From Opitutaceae bacterium (GTDB lineage Bacteria; Verrucomicrobiota; Verrucomicrobiia; Opitutales; Opitutaceae), in NCBI GenBank assembly GCA_023269585.1, contig JAHFTC010000030.1:1-38425 (forward strand): a DNA stretch of 38,425 nt, given 5' to 3'. Positions 16,906-25,106 of the stretch are shown here, piece by piece. The first letter of the stretch is position 1, and every line of letters begins with the position of its first letter. Position numbers and translations under genes: made by a program. The notes under the pieces were generated by a model, which had not been told where the DNA came from, made no database searches, and saw nothing but the letters and a program-made list of their open reading frames with translations.

Positions 16906-17694
16906 ATGAATCCTGAATCCTACCTCTCCTCCGTCTTCGGACTCACCGGTCGCGTTGCCGTCGTCATCGGCGGCACGGGTGAACTGTGCGGCGCCATGGC
17001 CGAAGGCCTCGCGGGCGCCGGCGCCGAGGTCGTGCTCGTGGGTCGCAACGTCGAGAAGGCACAGGTCCGCCTCGACAAAATCACCGCCGCCGGCGGCAAG
17101 GCCTGGTTCCACGCCGCCGAGGCCACCAGCAAGGCCGAACTCGAGGCGCTGCGCGACGCCGTGCTCCAGCGCTCCGGCCGCATCGACATCGTCGTCAACG
17201 GGGCCGGCGTGAACTCCGCCACGCCATTCTTCGACATCACCGAGGAGGAGTTCGACCGCATTGTGCGCGTGAACCTCAAGGGCGTGTTCCTCGGCTGCCA
17301 AGTCTTCGGCAAGTACCTCGTCGACCGCGGCCAGGGCGGCTCGATCATCAACCTCGGCTCGATGTCCGGTGTCGTCCCGCTCTCGCGCGTGTTCACCTAC
17401 TCCGCGACCAAGGGCGCCGTGCACAACCTCTCCCTCAACCTCGCCCGCGAATGGGCCCCGGCGAAGGTGCGCGTCAACGTCCTCGTCCCCGGCTTCTTCC
17501 CCGCCGAGCAGAACCGCAAAGTCCTCACCCCCGAGCGCGTCACCAACATCATGGGGCACACCCCAATGAAACGTTTCGGCGAGGCGCGCGAACTCATCGG
17601 CGCCACGCTCCTGCTTGCCAGCGACGCCGCCGGCTCCTTCATCACCGGCGAGGAGCTCATCGTCGACGGCGGCTACCACGCCATGACGATCTGA
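16906..17694 (+). CDS. SDR-type D-mannonate oxidoreductase (fructuronate reductase), probable
   Basis: Short-chain dehydrogenase of 262 residues that probably reduces fructuronate to mannonate in the cytosol. The cofactor motif GGTGELCG (22-29), NGAG (98-101) and catalytic Ser152, Tyr165, Lys169 (YSATK) are present. The segment [14 protein letters not shown] after the active site resembles the SDR-type UxuB of Bacillus, different from the larger MDR-type UxuB of E. coli. It stands directly before the UxaE-like and uxaC genes, so fructuronate formed by epimerisation would be its substrate. Another sugar-acid specificity cannot be excluded. Confidence 0.8.
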   Translation: MNPESYLSSVFGLTGRVAVVIGGTGELCGAMAEGLAGAGAEVVLVGRNVEKAQVRLDKITAAGGKAWFHAAEATSKAELEALRDAVLQRSGRIDIVVNGAGVNSATPFFDITEEEFDRIVRVNLKGVFLGCQVFGKYLVDRGQGGSIINLGSMSGVVPLSRVFTYSATKGAVHNLSLNLAREWAPAKVRVNVLVPGFFPAEQNRKVLTPERVTNIMGHTPMKRFGEARELIGATLLLASDAAGSFITGEELIVDGGYHAMTI

Positions 17695-17696
17695 AG

Positions 17697-17722
17697 GTAG
17701 GGACGACGCTCCGCCGCCGTCC
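17697..17722 (+). repeat. GTAG hairpin module
   Basis: GTAG at 17697-17700, two bases after the SDR stop codon, is followed by the stem GGACGACG/CGCCGTCC (one mismatch). It differs from the module at 7170-7195 by a single base. Confidence 0.75.
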
Positions 17723-17758
17723 GTCACCAGTGCCGCCGCCGCCGTCCGTCCTCCTCCC

Positions 17759-17849
17759 CTTCGACCCATCGGACCCACTCGACCTATCCTCCTCTGAACT
17801 CTCCGGTCTCCGCTCTCCGGTTTCCGGTTTCCACTCTCCGGTCTCCTTC
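17759..17849 (+). repeat. 9-mer repeat followed by CTCCGGT heptamer array
   Basis: At 17759-17785 three 9-bp units occur (TTCGACCCA, TCGGACCCA, CTCGACCTA). From 17794 to about 17849 seven to eight 7-bp units follow (CTCCGGT, CTCCGCT, CTCCGGT, TTCCGGT, TTCCACT, CTCCGGT, CTCCTTC). The array stops two bases before the ATG at 17852. The heptamer sequence differs from the CCGTCCA family but has the same length and position. Confidence 0.88.
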
Positions 17850-17851
17850 CC

Positions 17852-19699
17852 ATGAAGCCCATCAACGCCTTCCTCCTCGCGCACAACCTGCGCATCGCGC
17901 AGAACCCCTGCATCAGCCCCGACTTCTGCCTCGACTGGCCCTCGCTCCAGCAGCGGTTCGCCGATCGTTCCGCCTCGGGCCTGAAGTTCCACGACAAGTC
18001 CGGCTTCGCCACCGTCGCCGGCAACTGGACACTCGTTGAGGACCTCGCCACCGGCGACTGCGCCTGGCGCCTCGAGGCCGCGAAGATCGCCGACCCCAGC
18101 GCCGTGCTCGACGACGGCGTCTGCACCAAGCCCGGCCGCGCCATCTTCCCGGCCACCTGGGAAAACCTCCTCCTCCTGAAGAACCTCGTCCAGGAGCACG
18201 ACGCCGACTCCACCATCTTCCCCACCGCGACCGAGCAGCTGGGCCGCAGCACCCTCGGCGTGGGCGCGCGCTTCACCACCCTGCACTGGCCCGCCGTCGA
18301 GTGGGCGATGGGCGCGCTCGAGATCGGCCTCACCGCCAACCAGAACTCGATCCCGCGCGAGCTCGTCTACGATGTCGACGCCATGCTGGCCGGGAAACTG
18401 GATACCGTGCCGTTCCCCTTCATCGGCGCCAATGTCCCCGAGGGCCACCAGGGCCAGAGCGTCGAGGGCATGAGCCACGGCTGCGTGCTCTCCAAGCTCA
18501 AGACCGGCTTCCACCGCCGCCGCATCGCCTGGAGCTTCAACGCCGACCACCAGCCCATCGGCGGCAAGTTCGACAGCCGCGAGGACGCCCTCGTGCGCGG
18601 CTGCCTGCTCGCCAGCTACATCACCTTCGATCTCTCGCCCGAGCTCGCGCTCAACCAGCCCGCCCCGGCCGGCGCCGTCCCCGCCGCGCTGCTCGCGCAG
18701 GTCCGCGCCCGCGTCGCCGCCGCCGGGCTCAAGCTCGACGAGGCCGCGTTCGCCGCGCTCGTCGGCACCGTGTGGCCCTCGCTCCAGAAGATGAAGCGCC
18801 GCGACGAGAAATACGCCGCCGCCCGCGCCGCCGCGTTCACCACCGAGGCCGGCCGCAAGTACCTGCGCGAACTCTCGATCGACGAACTCCCCGGCCTCAC
18901 CACGCCCGAGACCACCGCCGTGATGCTCGCGTTCTGCGAGGCGCTCGGCATGCCGGTCAACTTCGTCGCCCCCGCCTTCGGTTTCCAAAAGAACTGCCCG
19001 TATCCGGACAACACCGCCCTGCGCGCGCTCATCGCCAAGCAGTGGGCCGTGTGCGAGAAGTTCGGTGTCAGCATCGGCTTCCACTCCGGCTCCGGCAAAT
19101 CCGCCGAGAACTACCAGATCATGGGCGAGGTCACCGGCAGCCGCCTCGAGATCAAGACCAGCGGCCGCTACACCTACGAGATGGGACTCGCCGTCGCCGC
19201 GTCGAAGAACGCCGCCGACCAAAAGCTCTGGTCCGACTGGTACCGCTTCACCCTCGAGCTCGCCCTGCTCGGCGCCTTCAGCACCGACGCCACCGAGCAG
19301 AAGATGGCGCGGATCTTCATCACCACCGCGCTCGCCTCCTGCGGCAAACCTGTCGACGTCTTCGCCGATGCCGCCACGACCCGCGCCGCACTCGAGGCGC
19401 TCCCGGCCAGCCCCGACCACATGTTCTTCTTCGAATACAACTTTCTCCACGTGCTCGCCGCCGACGGCCGCGCCGAGAAGGCCGCGCTCGGCGACCACAC
19501 TGCCGCCGGCTACGGCCAGCGCGCGCGGTTCTACGCGATCAGCCCCGAGGCCCGCCTGCTCTACGCCAAGGGCGTCGCGAGCTATCTCGTGTTCCTCGCC
19601 GAGAACACCAAGCTCGCCTCCGCCGAGACTTGCGCCGCCGCCCGCGGCCGGCTCGCTTCCTACGCCAGCTACGAAGAACTTCTCAACGACATCGCCTGA
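17852..19699 (+). CDS. Tagaturonate 3-epimerase (UxaE)-like protein
   Basis: Soluble 615-residue protein without signal peptide or membrane helices. Segments WSFNADHQPIGGKFDSREDA, IGFHSGSGKSAENYQIMGEV and RLEIKTSGRYTYEMGLAVAA look like a metal-dependent sugar epimerase site and recall the tagaturonate/fructuronate epimerase family. The protein is longer than the roughly 480 residues I remember for UxaE, so the match needs checking. The context is strong: its stop overlaps the uxaC ATG, the fructuronate-reductase-like SDR precedes it, and no UxaB-type tagaturonate reductase is present. An epimerase would supply exactly the missing step. The leader is a heptamer array. Confidence 0.65.
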   Translation: MKPINAFLLAHNLRIAQNPCISPDFCLDWPSLQQRFADRSASGLKFHDKSGFATVAGNWTLVEDLATGDCAWRLEAAKIADPSAVLDDGVCTKPGRAIFPATWENLLLLKNLVQEHDADSTIFPTATEQLGRSTLGVGARFTTLHWPAVEWAMGALEIGLTANQNSIPRELVYDVDAMLAGKLDTVPFPFIGANVPEGHQGQSVEGMSHGCVLSKLKTGFHRRRIAWSFNADHQPIGGKFDSREDALVRGCLLASYITFDLSPELALNQPAPAGAVPAALLAQVRARVAAAGLKLDEAAFAALVGTVWPSLQKMKRRDEKYAAARAAAFTTEAGRKYLRELSIDELPGLTTPETTAVMLAFCEALGMPVNFVAPAFGFQKNCPYPDNTALRALIAKQWAVCEKFGVSIGFHSGSGKSAENYQIMGEVTGSRLEIKTSGRYTYEMGLAVAASKNAADQKLWSDWYRFTLELALLGAFSTDATEQKMARIFITTALASCGKPVDVFADAATTRAALEALPASPDHMFFFEYNFLHVLAADGRAEKAALGDHTAAGYGQRARFYAISPEARLLYAKGVASYLVFLAENTKLASAETCAAARGRLASYASYEELLNDIA

Positions 19700-21123
19700 T
19701 GAAACCGTTCATCCACGAGAACTTTCTCCTCAACAACGAGGCCGCGCGCGACCTCTACCATACCTTCGCGAAGGACGAGCCGATCTACGACTACCACTGC
19801 CACCTCCCGCAGAAGCTCATCCTCGAGAACCACCGCTTCGCCGACCTCGCCGAAGTCTGGCTCGGCGGCGACCACTACAAGTGGCGCGCGATGCGGTACA
19901 ACGGCATCAACGAGCGCTTCGTCACCGGCAACGCCACCCCGCGCGAGAAGTTCGACGCCTGGTGTGCCACCGTGCCGAACACCCTGCGCAACCCGCTCTA
20001 CCACTGGTCGCACCTCGAGCTGAAGCGCTACTTCGGCCTCGACTGCCTCATCAACCCCACCAACGCCGACCGCATCTGGCAGGTCGCCAACGAGCGCCTC
20101 GCGACGTTGCGCATCCACGACATCCTCGCCGCCGACCAGGTCGCCGTCATCTGCACGACCGACGACCCCGCCGACCCGCTCGCCACGCACGAGCAGATCC
20201 GCGCCTCCGGGCTCAAGACCCGCGTGTATCCGACTTTTCGGCCCGACAAGGCCCTCATCGTCGACCAGCCCGCGGCCTTCAACGCGTGGCTGGAGAAACT
20301 CGCCGCCGCCGCGAAGTTGCCCGTCGCCACCTTCGACAACTTCCTCGCCGCCCTCGACCGGCGCCACGCCGACTTCCACGCCGTCGGCGCCCGCGTCTCC
20401 GACCACGGCATGGAGCAGTGCTTCGCCGAGCCCTGCACCGCCGCCGAGGCCAAGGCGATCTTCAACGCCGCCCGCGCCGGCCAGGCCGCCAACCGCGAAC
20501 AGGTCGCGAAGTTCATTTCCTTCATGATGCTTGAGTTCGGCCGCTGGGACGCCAAGCGCGGCTGGACCAAGCAGCTCCACCTCGGCGCGCTGCGCAACAA
20601 CAACACCCGCCTGCTCTCCACGCTCGGGCCCGACACCGGCTTCGACTCCATCGGCGACTTCCCGCAGACCGTCGCCCTCTCGCGCTACCTCAACACGCTC
20701 GACTCCACCAACGAGCTCCCGCGCACCGTCCTCTACAACCTCAACCCGGCCGACAACTACGCCTTCGCCTGCATGATCGGCAACTTCCAGGACGGCACCG
20801 TGCCCGGAAAGATCCAATACGGCAGCGGCTGGTGGTTCCTCGACCAGAAGGAGGCGATGGAGTGGCAGCTCAACGCCCTCTCCAACCTCGGCCTGCTCAG
20901 CCGGTTCGTCGGCATGCTCACCGACTCGCGCAGCTTCATCAGCTACGCGCGCCACGAGTATTTCCGCCGCGTGCTCTGCAACCTGCTCGGCGCCGAGATG
21001 GAGCGCGGTGAGATCCCGTACGACCGCGAACTCGTCGGCGGCATGGTGCGCAACATCTGCTTCGCCAACGCCCGCGAGTACTTCCGGCTCGATCTCGACC
21101 CCGCCTACGCCGCCAAGGCGTGA
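19699..21123 (+). CDS. uxaC: Uronate isomerase (glucuronate/galacturonate isomerase)
   Basis: Cytosolic isomerase converting galacturonate to tagaturonate (and glucuronate to fructuronate). The 474-residue length matches the family (about 470). Amidohydrolase-type metal residues H33 and H35 are seen in YDYHCHLPQKL, and the family segments EVWLGGDHYKWRAMRYNGI, HWSHLELKRYFG, MEQCF, QLHLGALRNNNTRL, GSGWWFLDQ and GMLTDSRSF are all recognisable. The ATG overlaps the upstream stop (TGATG), so translation is probably coupled. It is the last gene before a strong terminator. Confidence 0.96.
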   Translation: MKPFIHENFLLNNEAARDLYHTFAKDEPIYDYHCHLPQKLILENHRFADLAEVWLGGDHYKWRAMRYNGINERFVTGNATPREKFDAWCATVPNTLRNPLYHWSHLELKRYFGLDCLINPTNADRIWQVANERLATLRIHDILAADQVAVICTTDDPADPLATHEQIRASGLKTRVYPTFRPDKALIVDQPAAFNAWLEKLAAAAKLPVATFDNFLAALDRRHADFHAVGARVSDHGMEQCFAEPCTAAEAKAIFNAARAGQAANREQVAKFISFMMLEFGRWDAKRGWTKQLHLGALRNNNTRLLSTLGPDTGFDSIGDFPQTVALSRYLNTLDSTNELPRTVLYNLNPADNYAFACMIGNFQDGTVPGKIQYGSGWWFLDQKEAMEWQLNALSNLGLLSRFVGMLTDSRSFISYARHEYFRRVLCNLLGAEMERGEIPYDRELVGGMVRNICFANAREYFRLDLDPAYAAKA

Positions 21124-21164
21124 CCTGGAGGGCCGCGCGCCATCGCGGCCGCTTCTTCCGCTCC

Positions 21165-21196
21165 GGGCGCCGCTCCACCGCGGCGCCCTTTTTCTT
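21165..21196 (+). terminator. Intrinsic terminator ending the pectin operon
   Basis: Perfect 9-bp stem GGGCGCCGC/GCGGCGCCC (21165-21173 with 21180-21188), loop TCCACC, followed by TTTTTCTT. It starts 41 bp after the uxaC stop codon. Confidence 0.9.
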
Positions 21197-21327
21197 GGCC
21201 GAAGCCGCAGCGGCGTCGCTCGCCGGTACCCTGCGCGTCCGTCCTTCGCAGATTCGCGGCGGCCACGCGCGCGCGTAGTTTCCTGCTCGCCGACAACGCA
21301 CGATCGGCCTCCCTCCCTCCTTCCGTC

Positions 21328-24300
21328 ATGAACGCCTCTTTCGCTTCCCGCCTGCGCCGGCGCCGCCGTCCCCTTCTCTGGCTGGCCGGACTCTTCACCG
21401 CCTACTCGCTCGCCGGCTTCTTCGTCGCGCCGCTCATCGTGAAGCAGCAACTGGTCAAACAGGGCACCGCCGCCCTGCGGCGCCCCGTCGCCGTGGCTCA
21501 GGTACGCGTCAATCCCTGGACCTTCTCGGCCACCATCCGCGGGCTGACGGTCGCCGCCCACGACGGCGCCGAGTTCGCCGGCTGGGACGAGCTCCACCTC
21601 AACTTCGCGCCCGCGACCTCGCTCTTCCGCCTCGCCTGGAGTTTCGACGAGATCGCCCTCACCCATCCCCGCGCCCGCCTCTACCGCGAACCCGACGGCG
21701 CGCTCAACATCGCCGATCTCCTCGCGCCCGCCGCCCCCGCCCAACCCGAAACTCGAAACCCGAAACTCGAAACCCTGCCCCCAAAACCCGCCACCGCCGT
21801 GCCCGCGCTGGCGATCGCCCACCTGCGCGTCGACCGCGGCGAGTTCACCTACGCCGACAAGGCCCGCAGCGCGCCGTTCTCCACGACCTTCGGCCCCACG
21901 TCATTCGAGTTGCGCAACTTCACCACACAACCGAATCGCTCCGGCGCCTACACCTTCGCCGCCGCCACCGAGGCGGGCGAGCAGTTCGCCTGGCAGGGTA
22001 CTCTCACCTTCGCGCCACTCGGCTCCGCCGGCCGCCTCGCCGTTACTGCGATCAACCTGCCCAAGTACGCCGCCTTTCACCGCGACCTCCATCAGCTCGA
22101 CGTACTCTCCGGCCGCCTCGGCGTCGCCCTCGACTACGAGCTCGACCTCGCCGCCGCCACCCCGGTCCTCCGCCTCCGCAACGGCCGCGTGACCATCGCT
22201 GATCTCGCGCTCGCCGCCCGCGGCACCACCACGCCGTTGGCTACCCTCCCGCTCGTCGAGCTCACCGGACTCGTCGCCGACTCCGCCAAACAGGAAGCCT
22301 CGGTCGCCACCGTCCTGGTACGCGATGCCGACCTCTCCGCCACCCGCCGCGCCGACGGCACCACCGATTGGCTCGCCCTCCTCCAGCCTGCCGCCGCGTC
22401 CTCGCCGGTATCCGCGACACCTCCGGCGTCCACCGCGTCCACTCCGTCCACAAAGTCCACCGCCGCCACCACGCCGCCCTTCTCCGCCACCCTCGGCAGC
22501 CTCGAGATCGCCAACGCCACGCTGCGCCTGCACGACCTCACCACCCCGCGCCCCGTCGCCCTCACGATCGACCAGTTCGGCCTCAAACTCACCGGCGCCA
22601 GCACGACGCTCGACCGCCCCGTCACCGTCGCCACCGCGCTGCGCTGGAACGGCGCCGGCCATATCGCCGTCGACGGCACCGTCACCCCGCAGCCGCTCGC
22701 GGCCGACCTCCAGGTTGACGTCGCCGAAATCGCGCTACGTCCGCTCGACCCGTACCTCGCGCCCTTCCTTGATGTCCTGCTCACCAGCGGCTCCGCCCGC
22801 GCCAAGGGCCATCTCACCTTCGCCCTCGCGGCCGACGGCGCCCCCGACCTCCGCTTCACCGGCGACGCCGGCCTCGCCGCCTTCACCGCTGTCGACGCCG
22901 AGTTCTCCGAGCCGCTCCTGGGTTTCACCGATCTCGCGTTCCTCAACCTCCGCGCCACCACCCAGCCCCTCGCCATTGCACTCGACGAGGTCGCCGTGAA
23001 GGAGCCGTTCGCCCGCGCCATCGTCTTCGCCGACAAGCGCCTCAACTTCACCACAATCCTCAAAAACTCCGCATCCGTGGCGCAGGCGTCCCTGCCTGCG
23101 ATCTCCCAGCCCGCCGGCACGGAGACCGGCGCCACACCCGCATCGCCTCCGCAACCCGAAACCCCAAACCCGAAACCCGCCCGCCCCGCGGCCGCCGCCC
23201 TCTCGCCTCAGGCCTCTCGCCTCTCGCCTCAAATCACCATCGCCCGCGTCACGCTCTCCGGCGGGCGCTTCATCGCCACCGATCGTTCGGTCTCGCCCGC
23301 GTTCACCACCGAACTCACCGACTTCGGCGGCACGATCTCCGGCCTCTCCTCCGCGCAACTGGCGCGTGCCGACGTCGACCTATCCGGCCGCCTCGGCCTC
23401 GCGCCGCTCAAGATCAGCGGCCAGATCAACCCGCTCAGCGGCGACGCCTTCACCGACCTCAAGGTCACTTTCACCGGCATCGAACTGCCGACCTTCACGC
23501 CGTACGCCGGCAAGTTCGCCGGTTACACCATCGACAAGGGCAAGCTCAGCCTCGACCTCGCCTACCGCCTCTCCGCCCGCGAACTCATCGCCGAGAACAA
23601 GGTCGCCCTCGACCAGTTCTACCTCGGCCAACCCGTCGAGAGCCCCGACGCCGTCAAACTCCCGCTCAAGCTCGCCCTCGGCCTCCTGCGCGACCGCGAG
23701 GGCCGCATCCCGATCGACCTGCCCATCCGCGGCAACCTCGACGATCCAGACTTCAAGTACGGCAACGCCGTCTGGCGCGCGCTGGGCAACCTGATCGTGA
23801 AGGCCGCCACCGCGCCGTTTTCGCTGCTCGGCGGCCTCTTCGGCGGCGGCCGCGATCTCAGTGCAGTCGACTTCGCCACCGGTTCCGCCGCCCTCGACCC
23901 CGAGGCCCTCGCCCGCCTCGACGGCCTCGCCACCGCCCTCACCGAACGCCCCGGCCTCACCCTTGAGATCTCCAGCCCGCCGCAACGCGAACTCGATCTC
24001 GCCGGCCTGCGCGCCGTGCAGCTCGATGCCCTGCTCCGCGCCCGGAAGCTGCGCGAACTCGCTGCCACCACCACCGCGGCGATCGATCCCGCCACCCTCC
24101 AGCTCACGCCCGAGGAAAGCACCCGCTTCCTCGCCGCCCTCCACACCGAACGCTGCCCGCCGGCCACCCCTTCTCCCAGCACCAATAACCTATCACCCAG
24201 CACCGATCACTCCGCGCCTTTTGCCTCGCGCCCCTCGCCTCGCGCCTCTTCGCCCAACCTCGTCGTCCGCACCGTCCGCCGCTTCTTCGGCGGCGGGACA

Positions 24301-24612
24301 CCCGCCTCTGCTCCGGCCGCAGCCGGGCAGCGCACCGCCTCCTCCGCTAAGGCCACCCCGCCCAGCGTCTCCACTTCTCAAACACCACTTGCCGCCCTCA
24401 CCCCCGAGGAACACCGCGAGCAGGTCCTCGCCACGCTCACACCGAGCGATTCCGCTTTCGCCGACCTCGCCGCCGAGCGCGCCCGGCGCATCCATGACTA
24501 CCTGCTCGCGAAAGGCGGGATCGACTCCGCGCGCATCTTCCTCGCCCCCGCCGGCGTCCCACCCGCCACCGGCGCCACCCCCGCCCCGCGCGTCGTCTTC
24601 AACCTGCAATAA
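21328..24612 (+). CDS. DUF748 / AsmA-like envelope protein
   Basis: Large 1094-residue protein with a single N-terminal membrane helix (residues about 16-38) and a long beta-rich remainder, resembling DUF748 proteins of the AsmA/TamB-like group, which are thought to act in envelope assembly or lipid transfer. Family-like segments include VRVNPWTFSATIRGLTV, ITIARVTLSGGRFIATDRSV, TDLKVTFTGIELPTFTPYAG, KGKLSLDLAYRL, and LGLLRDREGRIPIDLPIRGN followed by NLDDPDFKYG. Several Pro/Ser/Thr-rich linkers (residues about 137-155, 365-385, 610-635, 950-975) are encoded by short tandem repeats like those in the intergenic regions. It sits behind the pectin terminator and is probably a separate housekeeping envelope gene. 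Confidence 0.85.
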   Translation: MNASFASRLRRRRRPLLWLAGLFTAYSLAGFFVAPLIVKQQLVKQGTAALRRPVAVAQVRVNPWTFSATIRGLTVAAHDGAEFAGWDELHLNFAPATSLFRLAWSFDEIALTHPRARLYREPDGALNIADLLAPAAPAQPETRNPKLETLPPKPATAVPALAIAHLRVDRGEFTYADKARSAPFSTTFGPTSFELRNFTTQPNRSGAYTFAAATEAGEQFAWQGTLTFAPLGSAGRLAVTAINLPKYAAFHRDLHQLDVLSGRLGVALDYELDLAAATPVLRLRNGRVTIADLALAARGTTTPLATLPLVELTGLVADSAKQEASVATVLVRDADLSATRRADGTTDWLALLQPAAASSPVSATPPASTASTPSTKSTAATTPPFSATLGSLEIANATLRLHDLTTPRPVALTIDQFGLKLTGASTTLDRPVTVATALRWNGAGHIAVDGTVTPQPLAADLQVDVAEIALRPLDPYLAPFLDVLLTSGSARAKGHLTFALAADGAPDLRFTGDAGLAAFTAVDAEFSEPLLGFTDLAFLNLRATTQPLAIALDEVAVKEPFARAIVFADKRLNFTTILKNSASVAQASLPAISQPAGTETGATPASPPQPETPNPKPARPAAAALSPQASRLSPQITIARVTLSGGRFIATDRSVSPAFTTELTDFGGTISGLSSAQLARADVDLSGRLGLAPLKISGQINPLSGDAFTDLKVTFTGIELPTFTPYAGKFAGYTIDKGKLSLDLAYRLSARELIAENKVALDQFYLGQPVESPDAVKLPLKLALGLLRDREGRIPIDLPIRGNLDDPDFKYGNAVWRALGNLIVKAATAPFSLLGGLFGGGRDLSAVDFATGSAALDPEALARLDGLATALTERPGLTLEISSPPQRELDLAGLRAVQLDALLRARKLRELAATTTAAIDPATLQLTPEESTRFLAALHTERCPPATPSPSTNNLSPSTDHSAPFASRPSPRASSPNLVVRTVRRFFGGGTPASAPAAAGQRTASSAKATPPSVSTSQTPLAALTPEEHREQVLATLTPSDSAFADLAAERARRIHDYLLAKGGIDSARIFLAPAGVPPATGATPAPRVVFNLQ
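21746..21787 (+). repeat. Heptamer array YCGAAAC inside the DUF748 gene
   Basis: Four clean 7-bp units (CCGAAAC, TCGAAAC, CCGAAAC, TCGAAAC, 21746-21773) are followed by weaker ones (CCTGCCC, CCAAAAC). They encode the linker QPETRNPKLETLPPK. The same heptamer recurs at 23156-23176. Confidence 0.85.
22428..22463 (+). repeat. 9-bp tandem repeat inside the DUF748 gene
   Basis: Four 9-bp units each beginning GTCCAC encode an Ser-Thr-X repeat (ASTASTPSTKSTA). Being a multiple of three it keeps the frame. The GTCCAC core resembles the intergenic CCGTCCA heptamers. Confidence 0.75.
23078..23234 (+). repeat. REP-like hairpin and two heptamer arrays inside the DUF748 gene
   Basis: A hairpin CGCAGGC-GTCCCT-GCCTGCG occupies 23081-23100. 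It is followed by three GAAAC heptamers (CCGAAAC, CCCAAAC, CCGAAAC, 23156-23176) and then five CTCTCGC-type heptamers (23200-23234: CTCTCGC, CTCAGGC, CTCTCGC, CTCTCGC, CTCAAAT). All encode a Pro/Ala/Ser-rich linker between beta domains. Confidence 0.8.
24176..24250 (+). repeat. Two further heptamer arrays inside the DUF748 gene
   Basis: Units CCCAGCA, CCAATAA, CCTATCA, CCCAGCA, CCGATCA run from 24176 to 24210. Units GCCTCGC, GCCCCTC, GCCTCGC, GCCTCTT run from 24223 to 24250. They encode a Ser/Pro/Asn-rich linker near the C-terminus (SPSTNNLSPSTDHS). Confidence 0.75.
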
Positions 24613-24722
24613 CCCGCCCGCGCCTTCGCGGAACGGGGAAGAAAACCCGGTAGCAAACCGCTAAAGGACCCCGCGCCCTTCCGCCCACCAAGCGCTCCTC
24701 AGGCCCTGAGCTGTGTTGCGCC

Positions 24723-24745
24723 CTTGTAATACAATAGATTACAAG
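24723..24745. promoter_or_regulatory. AT-rich 23-bp palindromic site, copy 1
   Basis: Arms CTTGTAAT and ATTACAAG flank the 7-bp centre ACAATAG. The sequence is strikingly AT-rich for this genome and identical to copy 2 at 24854-24876. The left part TTGTAATACAA is itself a palindrome. Its form suits a dimeric DNA-binding protein; TGTA/TACA half-sites recall BlaI/MecI-type operators, an inference only. Confidence 0.65.
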
Positions 24746-24853
24746 CCAACTGTTCCCACGGGGCACTCCCGTCCGCCGGCGCCATCGCCGCCCACCGCCC
24801 ATCCAACACGCCCCCTTCCGAGCCCGAGACCATCGCCCATCCGCCACCGAACT

Positions 24854-24876
24854 CTTGTAATACAATAGATTACAAG
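24854..24876. promoter_or_regulatory. AT-rich 23-bp palindromic site, copy 2
   Basis: Identical over all 23 bp to copy 1, exactly 131 bp downstream. The flanks of the two copies do not match, so the conserved unit is the palindrome alone. It lies 230 bp before the TonB-C-like gene. Confidence 0.65.
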
Positions 24877-25106
24877 GCCCCTGCGTCGCCCCGTGGCGGC
24901 CGTGCGTGCGCGGGGGCCACCGATCCAAACCACGGAGCTTTCGAGGCTCGTAGCCGTATTCGTCGCCGTCCTGGGCGGTCAATCGCGCTCCGCCGGTCTC
25001 GAGCCGCACTCGCGCCCCCTCCAACACAAACACGAGGAACCCGCCGCGCGCCCCCGCGCAAATCGTCCTCGCGCCTCGCTGCGCCGCCCGCCAAACCGGA
25101 GGCGTG

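Larger units (their letters stand above)
24613..25106. other. Gene-free gap with an AT-rich palindrome pair
   Basis: No supported gene. The gap holds two identical 23-bp palindromic sites (annotated separately) in otherwise GC-rich sequence. No clear terminator for the DUF748 gene and no convincing -35/-10 promoter were found. Confidence 0.6.

Noticed and set aside
24723..24876. dif-type recombination site
   Set aside because: The palindrome does not show recognisable XerC/XerD arms with a 6-bp centre and occurs twice in a short gap.
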